A stretch of 64,000 nt of DNA from Halomonas stenophila (GCF_014192275.1 NZ_JACHXR010000001.1:744001-808000), one strand, 5' to 3'; positions 18,258-26,138 are shown, counted from the stretch's first letter. Numbers and translations: made by a program. The notes: generated by a model from the sequence alone, not told the origin.

Positions 18258-18329
18258 CCCCGCCTCAACGTCGTGGGTTACGTTGAGGTTGGGCAACAAC
18301 ACAGAGCCACTATTGAGGGAGGCAGGTCA
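18251..18329 (+). promoter_or_regulatory. Left-end hairpins of the IS before the transposase start
   Basis: Two nested perfect inverted repeats: TGACCTGCC (18251-18259) with GGCAGGTCA (18321-18329), and inside it CCTCAACGT (18263-18271) with ACGTTGAGG (18280-18288). The outer stem runs into the transposase ATG (18329), so it could mask translation initiation in transcripts reading in from outside; that role is inferred. Confidence 0.6.
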
Positions 18330-19531
18330 TGACACAGTCTAACGCAACTCATCAGGCCGTTGTGGAGCGCACTGTCGCCGAGCGGCTCAACGCCGCCGGC
18401 GATGTCCACGCCGCTTATATCGGGCTGGATGTGCACAAGGCGAGCATCTCCGTGGCGATCGCCGAGGCAGGCCGCCAGGCGCCCGAGTTCCGTGGCGAGA
18501 TCCCCAACGAGCCCAAGGCCATCGACAAGCTGATTCGCCAGCTGAGCGAGCGCTTCGCGGGGCAGCCGCTGCTGTTCAGCTACGAGGCGGGTCCCTGTGG
18601 CTATGGGGTCTATCACCAGGTCCAGGCGAGTGGCCATGACTGTGAGGTCGTTGCTCCGTCATTGATCCCTCGCCGAGCCGGCGATCGCGTCAAGACCGAC
18701 CGCCGTGATGCGCAGATGCTGGCGCGTCTGTCGCGTTCCGGTGAGCTGACGCCGGTGTGGGTGCCGACACCCGAGCAGGAGGCGATCCGTGACCTGACGC
18801 GAGCCCGGGAGGACATGAAAGCCATCGAGCTCAAGGCGCGACAGCGGCTGGGCGCCTTCCTGCTGCGACATGGCAAGGTCTATGGGGGCAAGAGCAAGTG
18901 GGTCCCGGTGCACTTCCGCTGGCTGGAGACGGTCCGCTTCGACACCCCGGTTCAGCAGCTCGTGCTGGAGGAGTACGTAGAGGCCGTGAAGGAGGCTCAA
19001 CGCCGCGTGGCCGGCCTGGAAAAGCAGATGGCAGCGGCGCTGTCGAGCTGGTCGCTGGCGCCGGTCGTCGAGGCGCTGATGGCGATGCGCGGGATCGGCC
19101 TGATCACGGCGATGACGGTGCTCGCCGAACTCGGCGACATCAGTCGCTTCGATTCGCCGCGGCAGCTGATGGCTTATCTGGGCTTGGTCCCCAGCGAGCA
19201 CTCCAGCGGCGGCAGCCGACGTCAGGGTGGCATCACCAAGACCGGCAACGGCCATGTCCGACGCGTGCTGGTGGAGGCTGCCTGGAACTATCGTTTCCCC
19301 GCACGCAAGACGCGAATCATCCAGCAACGGGCCGAGCGCACCTCGCCAACGGTCCAGGCGATGGCCTGGGAGGCCCAGAAACGCCTGTGCGGGCGTTACC
19401 GCCGGCTGGCGGCCACAGGCAAGCTAAAGCAGCAGGTCACCACCGCGGTGGCGCGAGAGCTGGCAGGTTTCCTGTGGGCCATCGCCTGTGAGGCCATGGG
19501 CAAGCCGCACGGTAGCCGGGCCACGGCATAA
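18329..19531 (+). CDS. IS110-family transposase (DEDD/Tnp_20 type)
   Basis: A 400-residue recombinase. The N-terminal DEDD (RuvC-like) domain shows Asp34 in YIGLDVHKAS, Glu86 in FSYEAGPCG and Asp124/Asp127 in KTDRRDAQMLA. A coiled-coil-forming linker at about 150-245 is followed by the Tnp_20 domain (MRGIGLITAMTVLAELGD, FDSPRQLMAYLGLVPSEHSSGGSRRQG) carrying the candidate catalytic serine. In this family the protein cuts and joins DNA guided by an element-encoded bridge/seek RNA. The frame is complete with no frameshift. AGGGAGGCAG supplies the ribosome site. Confidence 0.95.
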   Translation: MTQSNATHQAVVERTVAERLNAAGDVHAAYIGLDVHKASISVAIAEAGRQAPEFRGEIPNEPKAIDKLIRQLSERFAGQPLLFSYEAGPCGYGVYHQVQASGHDCEVVAPSLIPRRAGDRVKTDRRDAQMLARLSRSGELTPVWVPTPEQEAIRDLTRAREDMKAIELKARQRLGAFLLRHGKVYGGKSKWVPVHFRWLETVRFDTPVQQLVLEEYVEAVKEAQRRVAGLEKQMAAALSSWSLAPVVEALMAMRGIGLITAMTVLAELGDISRFDSPRQLMAYLGLVPSEHSSGGSRRQGGITKTGNGHVRRVLVEAAWNYRFPARKTRIIQQRAERTSPTVQAMAWEAQKRLCGRYRRLAATGKLKQQVTTAVARELAGFLWAIACEAMGKPHGSRATA

Positions 19532-19554
19532 TGGCCGCGTCCCAGTGTCTACGT

Positions 19555-19735
19555 GTCAGGGAGCGTCGGGCCGGTAGGAGAACCCCTGGCGGTCCTATGA
19601 GGCATCCGCCCTCCGGGGCCGGGTGACCCTCGAGCGTAGAGCGGGGTAGCTCCGCGACGAAGTGATGACAGGTCGGTACCCAACCCACGAATACCAGAGA
19701 GATCCACCGTCGCTGATAGCCCCTCGCTCCCTGAC
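19555..19735 (+). ncRNA. Candidate bridge/seek guide RNA of the IS110-family element
   Basis: The 3' non-coding region contains a perfect 11-base stem, GTCAGGGAGCG (19555-19565) with CGCTCCCTGAC (19725-19735), closing a ~181-base structured segment. Inside are an internal hairpin (CCCC-GGCGG with CCGCC-GGGG, about 19583-19617) and three guide-like stretches: GGTCCTA (19591-19597, reverse complement of target TAGGACC), GCGTAG (19634-19639, equal to the left target) and ATACCAGA (19691-19698, equal to the joined right-left element ends). Size and location fit the IS1111-group RNAs. A right-donor guide was not found. RNA boundaries are inferred. Confidence 0.55.
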
Positions 19736-19786
19736 CGGTAGGCATTGAGGACAACCGCATGCAGTAGAGACAACCGAGTCCCTTGA

Positions 19787-19799
19787 CAGGTCAATCCAT
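19787..19799 (+). repeat. IS right sub-terminal inverted repeat (IRR)
   Basis: CAGGTCAATCCAT, the exact reverse complement of IRL at 18245-18257. It is followed by ACC and the AG junction dinucleotide. Confidence 0.9.
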
Positions 19800-19804
19800 A
19801 CCAG

Positions 19805-19859
19805 GACCTCCTCTTCGGCTTGTCCCCGGCGCCTCTCGTCAGACCCAACTGCGATAGCC
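19805..19859 (+). repeat. Dispersed modular repeat, copy B, right part
   Basis: GACCTCCTCTTCGGCTTGTCCCCGGCGCC and the following CCCAACTGCGATAGCC align with the right part of copy C (reverse complement of 63272-63330), and the first half aligns with copy A. Joining 18239 to 19805 restores an uninterrupted repeat. Confidence 0.85.
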
Positions 19860-19879
19860 TGCATGACATGAGAGCGGGT

Positions 19880-19908
19880 TTGGCCGGGGCGGGGCGGCTG
19901 CGTATAAT
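19880..19908 (+). promoter_or_regulatory. Sigma-70-type promoter upstream of the esterase gene
   Basis: A consensus -10 TATAAT (19903-19908) lies 17 bases after a -35-like TTGGCC (19880-19885). It begins just outside the right edge of repeat copy B and drives rightward toward 19953 and 20042. Confidence 0.6.
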
Positions 19909-19952
19909 GCGCGCGTCTTCCGCCGGCTGCCCACCGCAGTCCCGATCCCTTC

Positions 19953-20024
19953 ATGGCCGCCCACTGGCCGGAGATCGCCTGGGTGGACTACGCCATCAAG
20001 CTGGGCATCAGCCTGGTGCTCTGA
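19953..20024 (+). CDS. Possible 23-residue hydrophobic peptide
   Basis: A short frame reading MAAHWPEIAWVDYAIKLGIS and ending VL lies directly between the TATAAT promoter and the esterase gene, stopping 17 bases before its ATG. It is amphipathic to hydrophobic and could be a leader peptide, a small membrane protein or the stump of a lost gene; the WVDYAI segment resembles the start of some membrane-protein families. The ribosome site is weak. I do not recognise it, and it may not be translated. Confidence 0.25.
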   Translation: MAAHWPEIAWVDYAIKLGISLVL

Positions 20025-20041
20025 TTCCCAAGGAGACCCCG

Positions 20042-20821
20042 ATGACCATCGCGCTCAACCATCTCGACACCGGCGGCGAGGGTACGCCGCTGGTGGTCAT
20101 CCATGGGCTGCTGGGCAGCGCCGACAACTGGCGTTCCCATGTCAAGCAGTGGCAGGCCGCGCGGCGGGTCATCGCCGTGGACCTGCGCAACCACGGCCGC
20201 TCCCCGCATGCTGCGGGGATGGCCTACACCCAGATGGCCGATGACCTCCTGGCCCTGCTCGACCGGCTCGAGGTGCCGCGCGTCCACCTGCTCGGCCATT
20301 CGATGGGCGGCAAGGTGGCCATCAGCCTGGCGCGCCTGGCGCCCGAGCGGGTGGCCTCGCTGATCGTTGCCGATATCGCCCCCCGGGCCTACGGCCATGG
20401 CCATGACGCCATCTTCGCCGCGCTGCGCCGGGTCGAGGCCGGGGCGCCGGCCAACCGGGGCGAGGCCGATGCGCTGCTCGCCGAGCATGTCGCGGAGCGC
20501 CCCGTTCGCCTCTTCCTGGCGACCAACCTGGAGCGCGCCGAGGCGGGCCAGCTGCGCCTGCGCATCGGCCTGGACGAGATCGAGGGGGATTACGAGGCGA
20601 TCAGGGCGGCGCCGGCCGGCGAGGGCGCCTTCACGGGGCCGACCCTGGTGATCCGCGGCTCCCGCTCCGACTATGTCACCGACGCCATGCTGCCGGCACT
20701 CCACGAGGTGTTGCCCGGGGCGCGGGTGGTGACCCTGGAGGCCGGCCACTGGCTGCACGCCGAGCGGCCCGAGGCCTTCCAGGATGCGGTCAACGCCTTT
20801 CTCGACGAGCAGGTCGATTGA
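20042..20821 (+). CDS. Alpha/beta-hydrolase esterase (YbfF-like)
   Basis: A 259-residue alpha/beta hydrolase. The oxyanion region is VVIHGLLGSADNW, the nucleophile elbow GHSMGG, and the catalytic His is in EAGHWLHAERPE; the acid is likely the Asp in GSRSDYV. The sequence resembles E. coli YbfF, an acyl-CoA/palmitoyl-type thioesterase-esterase without a defined cell role. It is cytosolic, with no signal peptide. AAGGAGACCCC immediately precedes the ATG, which decides the start against an in-frame extension to 19820. Confidence 0.88.
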   Translation: MTIALNHLDTGGEGTPLVVIHGLLGSADNWRSHVKQWQAARRVIAVDLRNHGRSPHAAGMAYTQMADDLLALLDRLEVPRVHLLGHSMGGKVAISLARLAPERVASLIVADIAPRAYGHGHDAIFAALRRVEAGAPANRGEADALLAEHVAERPVRLFLATNLERAEAGQLRLRIGLDEIEGDYEAIRAAPAGEGAFTGPTLVIRGSRSDYVTDAMLPALHEVLPGARVVTLEAGHWLHAERPEAFQDAVNAFLDEQVD

Positions 20822-20824
20822 CCC

Positions 20825-22009
20825 TCACGGCCGGGTGCCGGGGTCGACGGCCAGGCGCCCGACCGGCAGGCGCTCGTCGATGAGCCCGGCCTCGAACAGG
20901 AAGCGCTCGAAGTCGGCATAGCGGGATTGCGAGAGGGCGGCCGGGGCCAGGCTGAGGCGGGCGCGGATCTCCGGCCAGGCGGCGCGGTTGGCCGGCGTGT
21001 CCAGCGTCGGCTCGGCCGCCGCCAGCAGCGGCCAGCTCTCCTCGGGGTGCTCGAGGATCCAGGCGGTCGCCTCCTCGAGGGCGTCCACGAAGCGTCGGAT
21101 GGCGTCCCGCTGCCGGCTCAGGTGGTCCCGGTTGGCCACCAGGACGAGCCCGTCGTGACGCGGCACGCCGAAGTCCTCCACCGGCCGGGTCGTGGTCGCC
21201 AGGCCATCGTCGGCCAGCGCCCGCGGCAGCAGGTGGCGCCCCGCGTCGATCACCCCGTCCACGCGAGCCTCGCGCATGGCCTGTTCCATCCCGAAATGCA
21301 GGTCGGGGCTGTCGATCTCCTCGCGGGCGACATCCTGGCTGGCCAGCAGGGTGGCCAGCAGGATTGCCTCGCCGTCCCGGTTGGCGTGGCCGATCCGTGC
21401 CCCCGTCAGGCTTGATGGCGAGGGGAAGTCGGCATCGGTGCGCATCACCAGCGCCGTCAGCGGCACGCCGACCAGGGTGGCCACCCGCACCAGCGGCTTG
21501 CCGCGATGGACGAGCAGGTGGAGCAGCGGCTGCCGGGTCACGGCCAGGTCGATGCGCGAGGCGGCGAGCAGCTTGGTGGGCACGTCCGGATCGGCCGGGG
21601 TGACGATCTCCACCTCCAGGCCCCGGTGGGCGAAGAGATCCCGCTCCCGGGCCACGAAGAGTGCCGCGTGGCGGGGGCTGGGGTACCAGTCGAGCATCAC
21701 CTCGAGCCGGCGCACCGGCGGCGGCGCGATGGGCTGCGCCGGCCCCACGGCCACGGCGGGCGCGGTGGGGTGCGTCGGGGTGTCCACCGCCGGCCCGTTG
21801 GGCAGGGTGTGGAAGGCGGCCAGCGGATCCGGGCCAGGGGGCGCGGCCGGCCGCGACAGGTCGGGGACCATCACCTCGGTATCGAGGGGCGGGAAGCGCG
21901 ATGGCGCCTCGTCGGCCTCCTGCGCGGCCACCGGGGGCGCGAGGGCGAGCAGGCCGCCGACGAACAGCAGCAGGGCCCGGGCCGGCCGGCGGCAGGAAGA
22001 TGACAGCAT
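20825..22009 (-). CDS. Orphan NMT1/THI5-like substrate-binding protein
   Basis: A 394-residue exported protein. After a signal peptide (to about residue 30, AQA-type cut in PPVAAQEA) comes an unusual ~75-residue proline-rich stretch, then an NMT1/THI5-type binding domain beginning LEVMLDWYPSPRHAALFVARERDLF. Such proteins bind pyrimidine precursors, thiamine intermediates or sulfonates for ABC importers. No permease or ATPase gene is adjacent, so the ligand and partner are unknown. The proline-rich linker is not typical of the family. Confidence 0.8.
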   Translation of the reverse strand: MLSSSCRRPARALLLFVGGLLALAPPVAAQEADEAPSRFPPLDTEVMVPDLSRPAAPPGPDPLAAFHTLPNGPAVDTPTHPTAPAVAVGPAQPIAPPPVRRLEVMLDWYPSPRHAALFVARERDLFAHRGLEVEIVTPADPDVPTKLLAASRIDLAVTRQPLLHLLVHRGKPLVRVATLVGVPLTALVMRTDADFPSPSSLTGARIGHANRDGEAILLATLLASQDVAREEIDSPDLHFGMEQAMREARVDGVIDAGRHLLPRALADDGLATTTRPVEDFGVPRHDGLVLVANRDHLSRQRDAIRRFVDALEEATAWILEHPEESWPLLAAAEPTLDTPANRAAWPEIRARLSLAPAALSQSRYADFERFLFEAGLIDERLPVGRLAVDPGTRP

Positions 22010-22169
22010 GGCAGAGGCTCCAGCGACATGACGCGCGTCGTGCGACGTCCGGCGCTAGTCTATCGGCGCCGGGCAGGGGCTGGCCAGCCTGCCGCTCAAC
22101 GTTGCCGCGGGCTTCGCGACCCGCCGACGGTCGTGAGATAATCCCGGCCCTCTCCCGAGGCAGGACGCC

Positions 22170-23876
22170 ATGGATTCGATCAATACCCTCTTTCTGCTCA
22201 GCGGCTTCTTGATCGCCCTGAGCATCCTCGCCAGCCGCCTTTCCACCCTGGTCGGCGTGCCCTTGCTGCTGATCTTCCTCGGGCTCGGCATGCTGGCCGG
22301 GGAGGAGGGGCTGCTGGGCATCCAGTTCGACGACTATGCGCTGGCCTTCCTGATCGGCCATCTGGCCCTGGCGATGATCCTGCTCGACGGCGGACTGCGC
22401 ACCCGGCTCAAGACCTTCCGGGTGGGCTTCAAGCCGGCGCTGTCCCTGGCCACCCTGGGGGTCTTCGTCACCAGCGCCCTGGTCGGGGCGATCGCCATGG
22501 CGGTCTTCGAACTGACCCTGGTCCAGGGGCTGCTGGTCGGTGCGATCGTCGGCTCCACTGACGCCGCCGCGGTCTTCTCGATGCTCGGCGGCCGCGGCAT
22601 CAACCTCAACGAGCGAGTGGGGGCGACGCTGGAGATCGAGTCGGGGACCAACGATCCCATGGCGATCTTCCTGACGCTGATGCTGGTGGAGGTGCTGGTC
22701 GGGGAGATCGGCGGCGTGCTCGAGACCGCGCTCTTCTTCCTGCGCCAGTTCGGGCTGGGGATCGTCATCGGCGTCGGGGCGGGCTGGCTGATCGCGCGGC
22801 TGATCAGTTGGCTGGACCTGGCGCCGGGCCTCTACTCGTTGCTGGCCCTGGCCCTGGGGTTCTGCGTCTTCGGACTGACCAGTGCCCTGGGGGGGAGTGG
22901 CTTCCTGGCCATCTACCTGGCGGGGCTGATGATCGGCAACCGGCCCGGGCGCCATCTCAACTTCATCCTGCCGGTCCATGACGGCCTGGCCTGGCTGAGC
23001 CAGATCGGCCTGTTCCTGGTGCTGGGCCTGCTGGTGACCCCCAGCGAGATGCTGGAGTATGCCCTGCCGGCCACCGCGGTGGCCCTGGCGCTGATCTTCG
23101 TGGCGCGTCCCCTGGCCGTGCTGGTGGCCATCAAGCCGTTCTTCCGCTTCCGCTGGCGGGAGGTCGGCTTCATCGCCTGGGTGGGGCTGCGCGGCGCGGT
23201 GCCCATCGTGCTGGCGATCTTCCCGGTGATCGGCGGGGTGGAGAACGCCTCGCTGTACTTCAACGTCGCCTTCGCGGTGGTGCTGCTGTCGCTGCTGATC
23301 CAGGGCGGCACGCTGCCGTGGGTGGCCCGGTGCCTGAAGGTCCAGCTGCCGCCCATGGTGGCGCCCAATCGGCGTGGGCCCCTGGGGATCCAGACGGACA
23401 ACGACTTCGAGATGTTCGTCTATGTGGTCGAGAACGCCGACCTCGAGGACGTGCCGATCCGCCTGCTGCGCTTCCCCTCGGGAGCCCTGATCGCCTCGCT
23501 GTTCCGCGAGGGCGTGATGCTGCACCCCAAGGGCAGCACTCGACTGTGTCGCGGCGATGTGCTCTGCGTGATCGGCCGCACCGACGACCTGCCGGCCCTC
23601 AACCGGCTGTTCAACGGCGATGCCACCCTCAAGCGCGAACGGGCCTTCTTCGGCACCTTCACCTTCGACGGGGCGGCGCGCATGGGCGACGTGGCCGATG
23701 CCTACGGGCTCACGCTCAGCCCCGGTGAGCAGGACATGACGCTGGCCGATTTCATCTCGTTGCGGGTCGGTGGCCACCCGGTGGTGGGCGATGACGTGGA
23801 CTGGCACGGCATCCACTGGGTGGTCAGCGAGATGGATGGCAACCGGGTGACCCGGGTGGGGCTGCGTCTCTACTGA
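22170..23876 (+). CDS. nhaP2: Potassium/proton antiporter NhaP2 (CvrA) type
   Basis: A 568-residue CPA1 antiporter. About 12 membrane helices occupy residues 5-390, with ion-pathway acidic residues in LDGGLRTRLK, STDAAAVFSML and ESGTNDPMAIFLT. The cytoplasmic tail has a TrkA-C/RCK-C domain (FVYVVENADLEDVPIRLLRF...CVIGRTDDL) and a CorC/HlyC-type end (about 490-568). It exports K+ (or Na+) in exchange for protons, fitting a halophile. It is a single gene. Confidence 0.92.
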   Translation: MDSINTLFLLSGFLIALSILASRLSTLVGVPLLLIFLGLGMLAGEEGLLGIQFDDYALAFLIGHLALAMILLDGGLRTRLKTFRVGFKPALSLATLGVFVTSALVGAIAMAVFELTLVQGLLVGAIVGSTDAAAVFSMLGGRGINLNERVGATLEIESGTNDPMAIFLTLMLVEVLVGEIGGVLETALFFLRQFGLGIVIGVGAGWLIARLISWLDLAPGLYSLLALALGFCVFGLTSALGGSGFLAIYLAGLMIGNRPGRHLNFILPVHDGLAWLSQIGLFLVLGLLVTPSEMLEYALPATAVALALIFVARPLAVLVAIKPFFRFRWREVGFIAWVGLRGAVPIVLAIFPVIGGVENASLYFNVAFAVVLLSLLIQGGTLPWVARCLKVQLPPMVAPNRRGPLGIQTDNDFEMFVYVVENADLEDVPIRLLRFPSGALIASLFREGVMLHPKGSTRLCRGDVLCVIGRTDDLPALNRLFNGDATLKRERAFFGTFTFDGAARMGDVADAYGLTLSPGEQDMTLADFISLRVGGHPVVGDDVDWHGIHWVVSEMDGNRVTRVGLRLY

Positions 23877-23960
23877 CCGGTCGGGGAGCGACGGGCGCCG
23901 TGACAGCGCGAGAGGGATGGTCGAGACTGTGACGAGTGGGCAGCCTCGGAGACCGTCCCC

Positions 23961-24248
23961 ATGAACGTCATTGTGGTCAGCTATGTGCCGGGCAGTGACC
24001 TGCTCGTTTCTCTGGCAGTCGACCGGCCACCGCGCCCCGGTGACGTGCTGCACGTCGATGACCGGTCGGTACGCGTGCTGCGTGCCATCCCGCTGGTGGC
24101 GGTTCACGGCCACGCCTACTCGGTGGTGGTCGCCGAGCTCCCGGCATCGGCCGGCGACACATTTCCCCTGGAAGGAGAGTCGCGAGTGGCGACCGAGGGG
24201 CACACGTCGCTTGGCTTGGCCGGCGGAAGCGCCTTGCCCCCCACCTAG
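23961..24248 (+). CDS. Hypothetical protein, 95 aa
   Basis: A small frame starting MNVIVVSYVPGSDLLVSLAVDRPPRPGDVLHVDDRSVRV. The first ~65 residues could form a compact beta-rich domain; the tail is low-complexity. There is no clear ribosome site. No family is recognised. The surrounding 550 bases (23877-24428) contain no other candidate, so it is listed with low confidence. Confidence 0.35.
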   Translation: MNVIVVSYVPGSDLLVSLAVDRPPRPGDVLHVDDRSVRVLRAIPLVAVHGHAYSVVVAELPASAGDTFPLEGESRVATEGHTSLGLAGGSALPPT

Positions 24249-24428
24249 AGCGTCAGGCGTTGTCTCGACTCGCCGTCTTCTCCCTCCGATCGCTAGCGGT
24301 GCCCCTCGGCACATCGGTCATCGCTGGCTCCTTCCTCATTCCGCGCCTGTCGCTGGCTTGCATCGGCCCTGGCCGAGGGGCGTGCTCGCCGATGCAACCG
24401 CCAGCGTCGACACACCAGGGAGAGAGGC

Positions 24429-25070
24429 ATGATTCGCCATGAGATGAACCGCCGGGGGCGTGACTTCTTCGTCGGCGACCTGCACGGCGAATATGACTTG
24501 CTGTCGGCTCGGCTGAGAGGGGTCGATTTCGACGAGCGCGTGGATCGCCTGTTCTCGGTGGGCGACCTGATCGACAGGGGCCCGGCCTCGCTGGCCTGCC
24601 TGCGGCTGGCCCGTCAGCCCTGGTTCCATGGGGTGCGCGGCAATCACGAAGTGATGGCGCATGAGGCCCTGTGCGTCGATGACGCCGCCATGCCCCTATG
24701 GCGGATCAACGGGGGCGGCTGGGCCCTGGACGAGTCGCTCGATGAGGTCAGGCGGGTCCTGAAGGAGGCCCTGCACCATCTGCCCTTTGCCCGTGAGGTG
24801 AGGGTGGGCGAGCGGCGTATCGGCCTGGTACACGCCGAGCCGCCGGCGGATTGGGCACGGATCGAGGAATGCGACCGTCATGCACTGGTATGGGGGCGAG
24901 AGCGCATCCGGCAGGGCGACACCACCCCGGTGACCGGTATCGATGCCGTGGTCGTCGGTCACACCATCGTGGAGGCCCCCAGGGTGCTCGGCAATGTGCA
25001 TTACCTCGATACCGGCGCCTTCCTGACCGGACGCCTGACCCTGGTCGAGGCCCGGGATCTGCTGGGATGA
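24429..25070 (+). CDS. PrpA/ApaH-like metallophosphatase (Ser/Thr protein phosphatase type)
   Basis: A 213-residue calcineurin-like phosphoesterase. The metal-binding series is complete: GDLHGEYD, GDLIDRGP, GNHE, and late histidines in LVHAEPP and VVVGHTIVEAPR. It resembles E. coli PrpA/PrpB, which dephosphorylate proteins and feed misfolded-protein signals to the CpxR response. It is cytosolic. GGGAGAGAGGC precedes the ATG. It is a single gene. Confidence 0.88.
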   Translation: MIRHEMNRRGRDFFVGDLHGEYDLLSARLRGVDFDERVDRLFSVGDLIDRGPASLACLRLARQPWFHGVRGNHEVMAHEALCVDDAAMPLWRINGGGWALDESLDEVRRVLKEALHHLPFAREVRVGERRIGLVHAEPPADWARIEECDRHALVWGRERIRQGDTTPVTGIDAVVVGHTIVEAPRVLGNVHYLDTGAFLTGRLTLVEARDLLG

Positions 25071-25253
25071 CGCCGGCAGCGGGAAGAGGAGGAGTCGGCG
25101 CCCCTTCCCGGGGTGTGAGAGGAGAGTGTGGCATGATGCCGGCCCATCGACCACGCTACATCAGAAGAGCCCTATTAAAGAGCACCATGGAAAACGAGGG
25201 GCCTGCGCCCTGGCCGTTGCCGGTGACAGGCCCGTCTACGCAGGAGAGTCGAC

Positions 25254-25490
25254 ATGACAACGACCTTTCGGACCCTCGCCCGGTATGCCCTCAAGGTTCT
25301 CACCTGGGTCGCCTTCCTTGCCTTCGTGACGCTGGCGGCGGGCATGATCATGGCACACGGGGAGACCGCGCAGGGCCTCGGTGACTTCCTTGCCCCGCTC
25401 ATCGTGGCCGGCCTGTTCCTGATCGCCCTGACTTGGCTCAGCGCCAAGGGGCAGCAGGCGTTGTCCCGGTCCGGATCGCGCCAGGGCTAG
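25254..25490 (+). CDS. Small two-helix membrane protein, 78 aa
   Basis: Two membrane helices are visible, about residues 13-34 (LKVLTWVAFLAFVTLAAGMIMA) and 45-62 (LAPLIVAGLFLIALTWL), with a basic C-terminus. AGGAGAG lies 7 bases before the ATG. No named family is recognised and no function is proposed. Confidence 0.65.
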   Translation: MTTTFRTLARYALKVLTWVAFLAFVTLAAGMIMAHGETAQGLGDFLAPLIVAGLFLIALTWLSAKGQQALSRSGSRQG

Positions 25491-25506
25491 ATCCCGGGTG
25501 CCTCTC

Positions 25507-25794
25507 TTATTCGTCTTCCTCGTCCTTGATTTCCAGCTCGACGTGGAAATGGGCCGGCCCGGTCAAGTTGACCAGGGCATCAAGGCTGAACTTGTTGATC
25601 CGCCCTTTCAGCAAGTCGTTGAGTCGGGGCTGGGTGACGCCGAGGCGCTGAGCCGCCTCAGCCTGAGTGACATTCCAGTCCCTGATGCGATCGGCGATCC
25701 GTGCCATCAGCTCGGAGCGCAGCCGCATGTTCAGGGCCTCTTCGGGGGTGTCCTCAATGGCATCCCATACGCTGTCATACCGTTCGATGGCCAT
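25507..25794 (-). CDS. XRE-family antitoxin-like regulator (HigA/COG5606 type)
   Basis: A 95-residue protein whose helix-turn-helix is NVTQAEAAQRLGVTQPRLNDLLKG (about 41-64). The pattern, with a short acidic N-terminus and ending in VELEIKDEEDE, is that of antitoxins paired with Gp49/HigB-type RNA-cleaving toxins. In such operons the toxin gene precedes the antitoxin; here only a toxin stub remains upstream (25816-25863). It is probably a solitary antitoxin that still binds its operator. AGGAGAATTACC precedes the start. Confidence 0.8.
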   Translation of the reverse strand: MAIERYDSVWDAIEDTPEEALNMRLRSELMARIADRIRDWNVTQAEAAQRLGVTQPRLNDLLKGRINKFSLDALVNLTGPAHFHVELEIKDEEDE

Positions 25795-25815
25795 GGTAAT
25801 TCTCCTCGCCGAGTC

Positions 25816-25863
25816 TCAGGGCAGTTCCTTGTAGCGCTGCTTGCCGAACTCGATGTCTTTTCC
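25816..25863 (-). pseudogene. 3' remnant of a Gp49/HigB-type toxin gene
   Basis: Read on the minus strand just before the antitoxin gene, the sequence encodes KDIEFGKQRYKELP then stop, which matches the usual end of this toxin family (a Glu-Ile-Glu-x-x-x-x-Arg-Tyr-Lys-Glu-Leu pattern). Upstream of it the frame turns into unrelated AT-rich sequence without the RelE-fold core, so most of the toxin gene has been deleted. Confidence 0.5.
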
Positions 25864-26100
25864 CTATATCAGCTTCGATATAATAGGTTGGCCTATAGTA
25901 ACTCGTCAATGCTGGCGCTGAACTCAGGTCCGGGCCGAGCGGCAAGTCCGAAAATCGGACTCGGCCCGGGCCAGAGGCGGGAGAATCCCGCCATTGGCGC
26001 CCGCAAGCGCGCTCCTCAGGGAGTGGGGAAACGGCTATCCTCAGCCTGAAGAGCCGAGATCCAGTAGTTTGTGGATGCTGGAGGGAATGTTGGGGCAACG
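25864..26100. other. Spacer with tandem hairpins between toxin remnant and tRNA-Ser terminator
   Basis: Contains a nested hairpin (CCGGGCCGAG 25930-25939 with CTCGGCCCGG 25960-25969, alternative inner pair AGTCCGA/TCGGACT) and a second perfect hairpin GGCGGGA (25976-25982) with TCCCGCC (25986-25992). The left part is AT-rich compared with the genome. No supported gene. Its position just beyond a tRNA 3' end and beside a damaged toxin-antitoxin pair suggests a scar of an integrated element. Confidence 0.5.
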
Positions 26101-26122
26101 AAAAAAGCGCCCGAAGGCGCTT
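26101..26122 (-). terminator. Rho-independent terminator of tRNA-Ser
   Basis: On the minus strand AAGCGCC-TTCG-GGCGCTT is followed by a run of T, 17 bases after the tRNA 3' end. It is a textbook intrinsic terminator with a stable UUCG tetraloop. Confidence 0.9.
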
Positions 26123-26138
26123 GATTCTGAATATAAAG

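Larger units (their letters stand above)
18240..19804 (+). mobile_element. IS110-family (IS1111-group type) insertion sequence, ~1565 bp
   Basis: A complete element. Perfect 13-base sub-terminal inverted repeats, ATGGATTGACCTG (18245-18257) and CAGGTCAATCCAT (19787-19799), lie 5 bases from each end, which is the hallmark of the IS1111 group. It has one transposase gene (18329-19531) and a long non-coding 3' segment. The ends are defined by comparison with the uninterrupted repeat copies. The dinucleotide AG (CT on the other strand) occurs at both junctions (18238-18239 and 19803-19804), like the CT core described for IS621. There is no longer target duplication. Nothing in the transposase looks broken, so it may be active. 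Confidence 0.88.
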
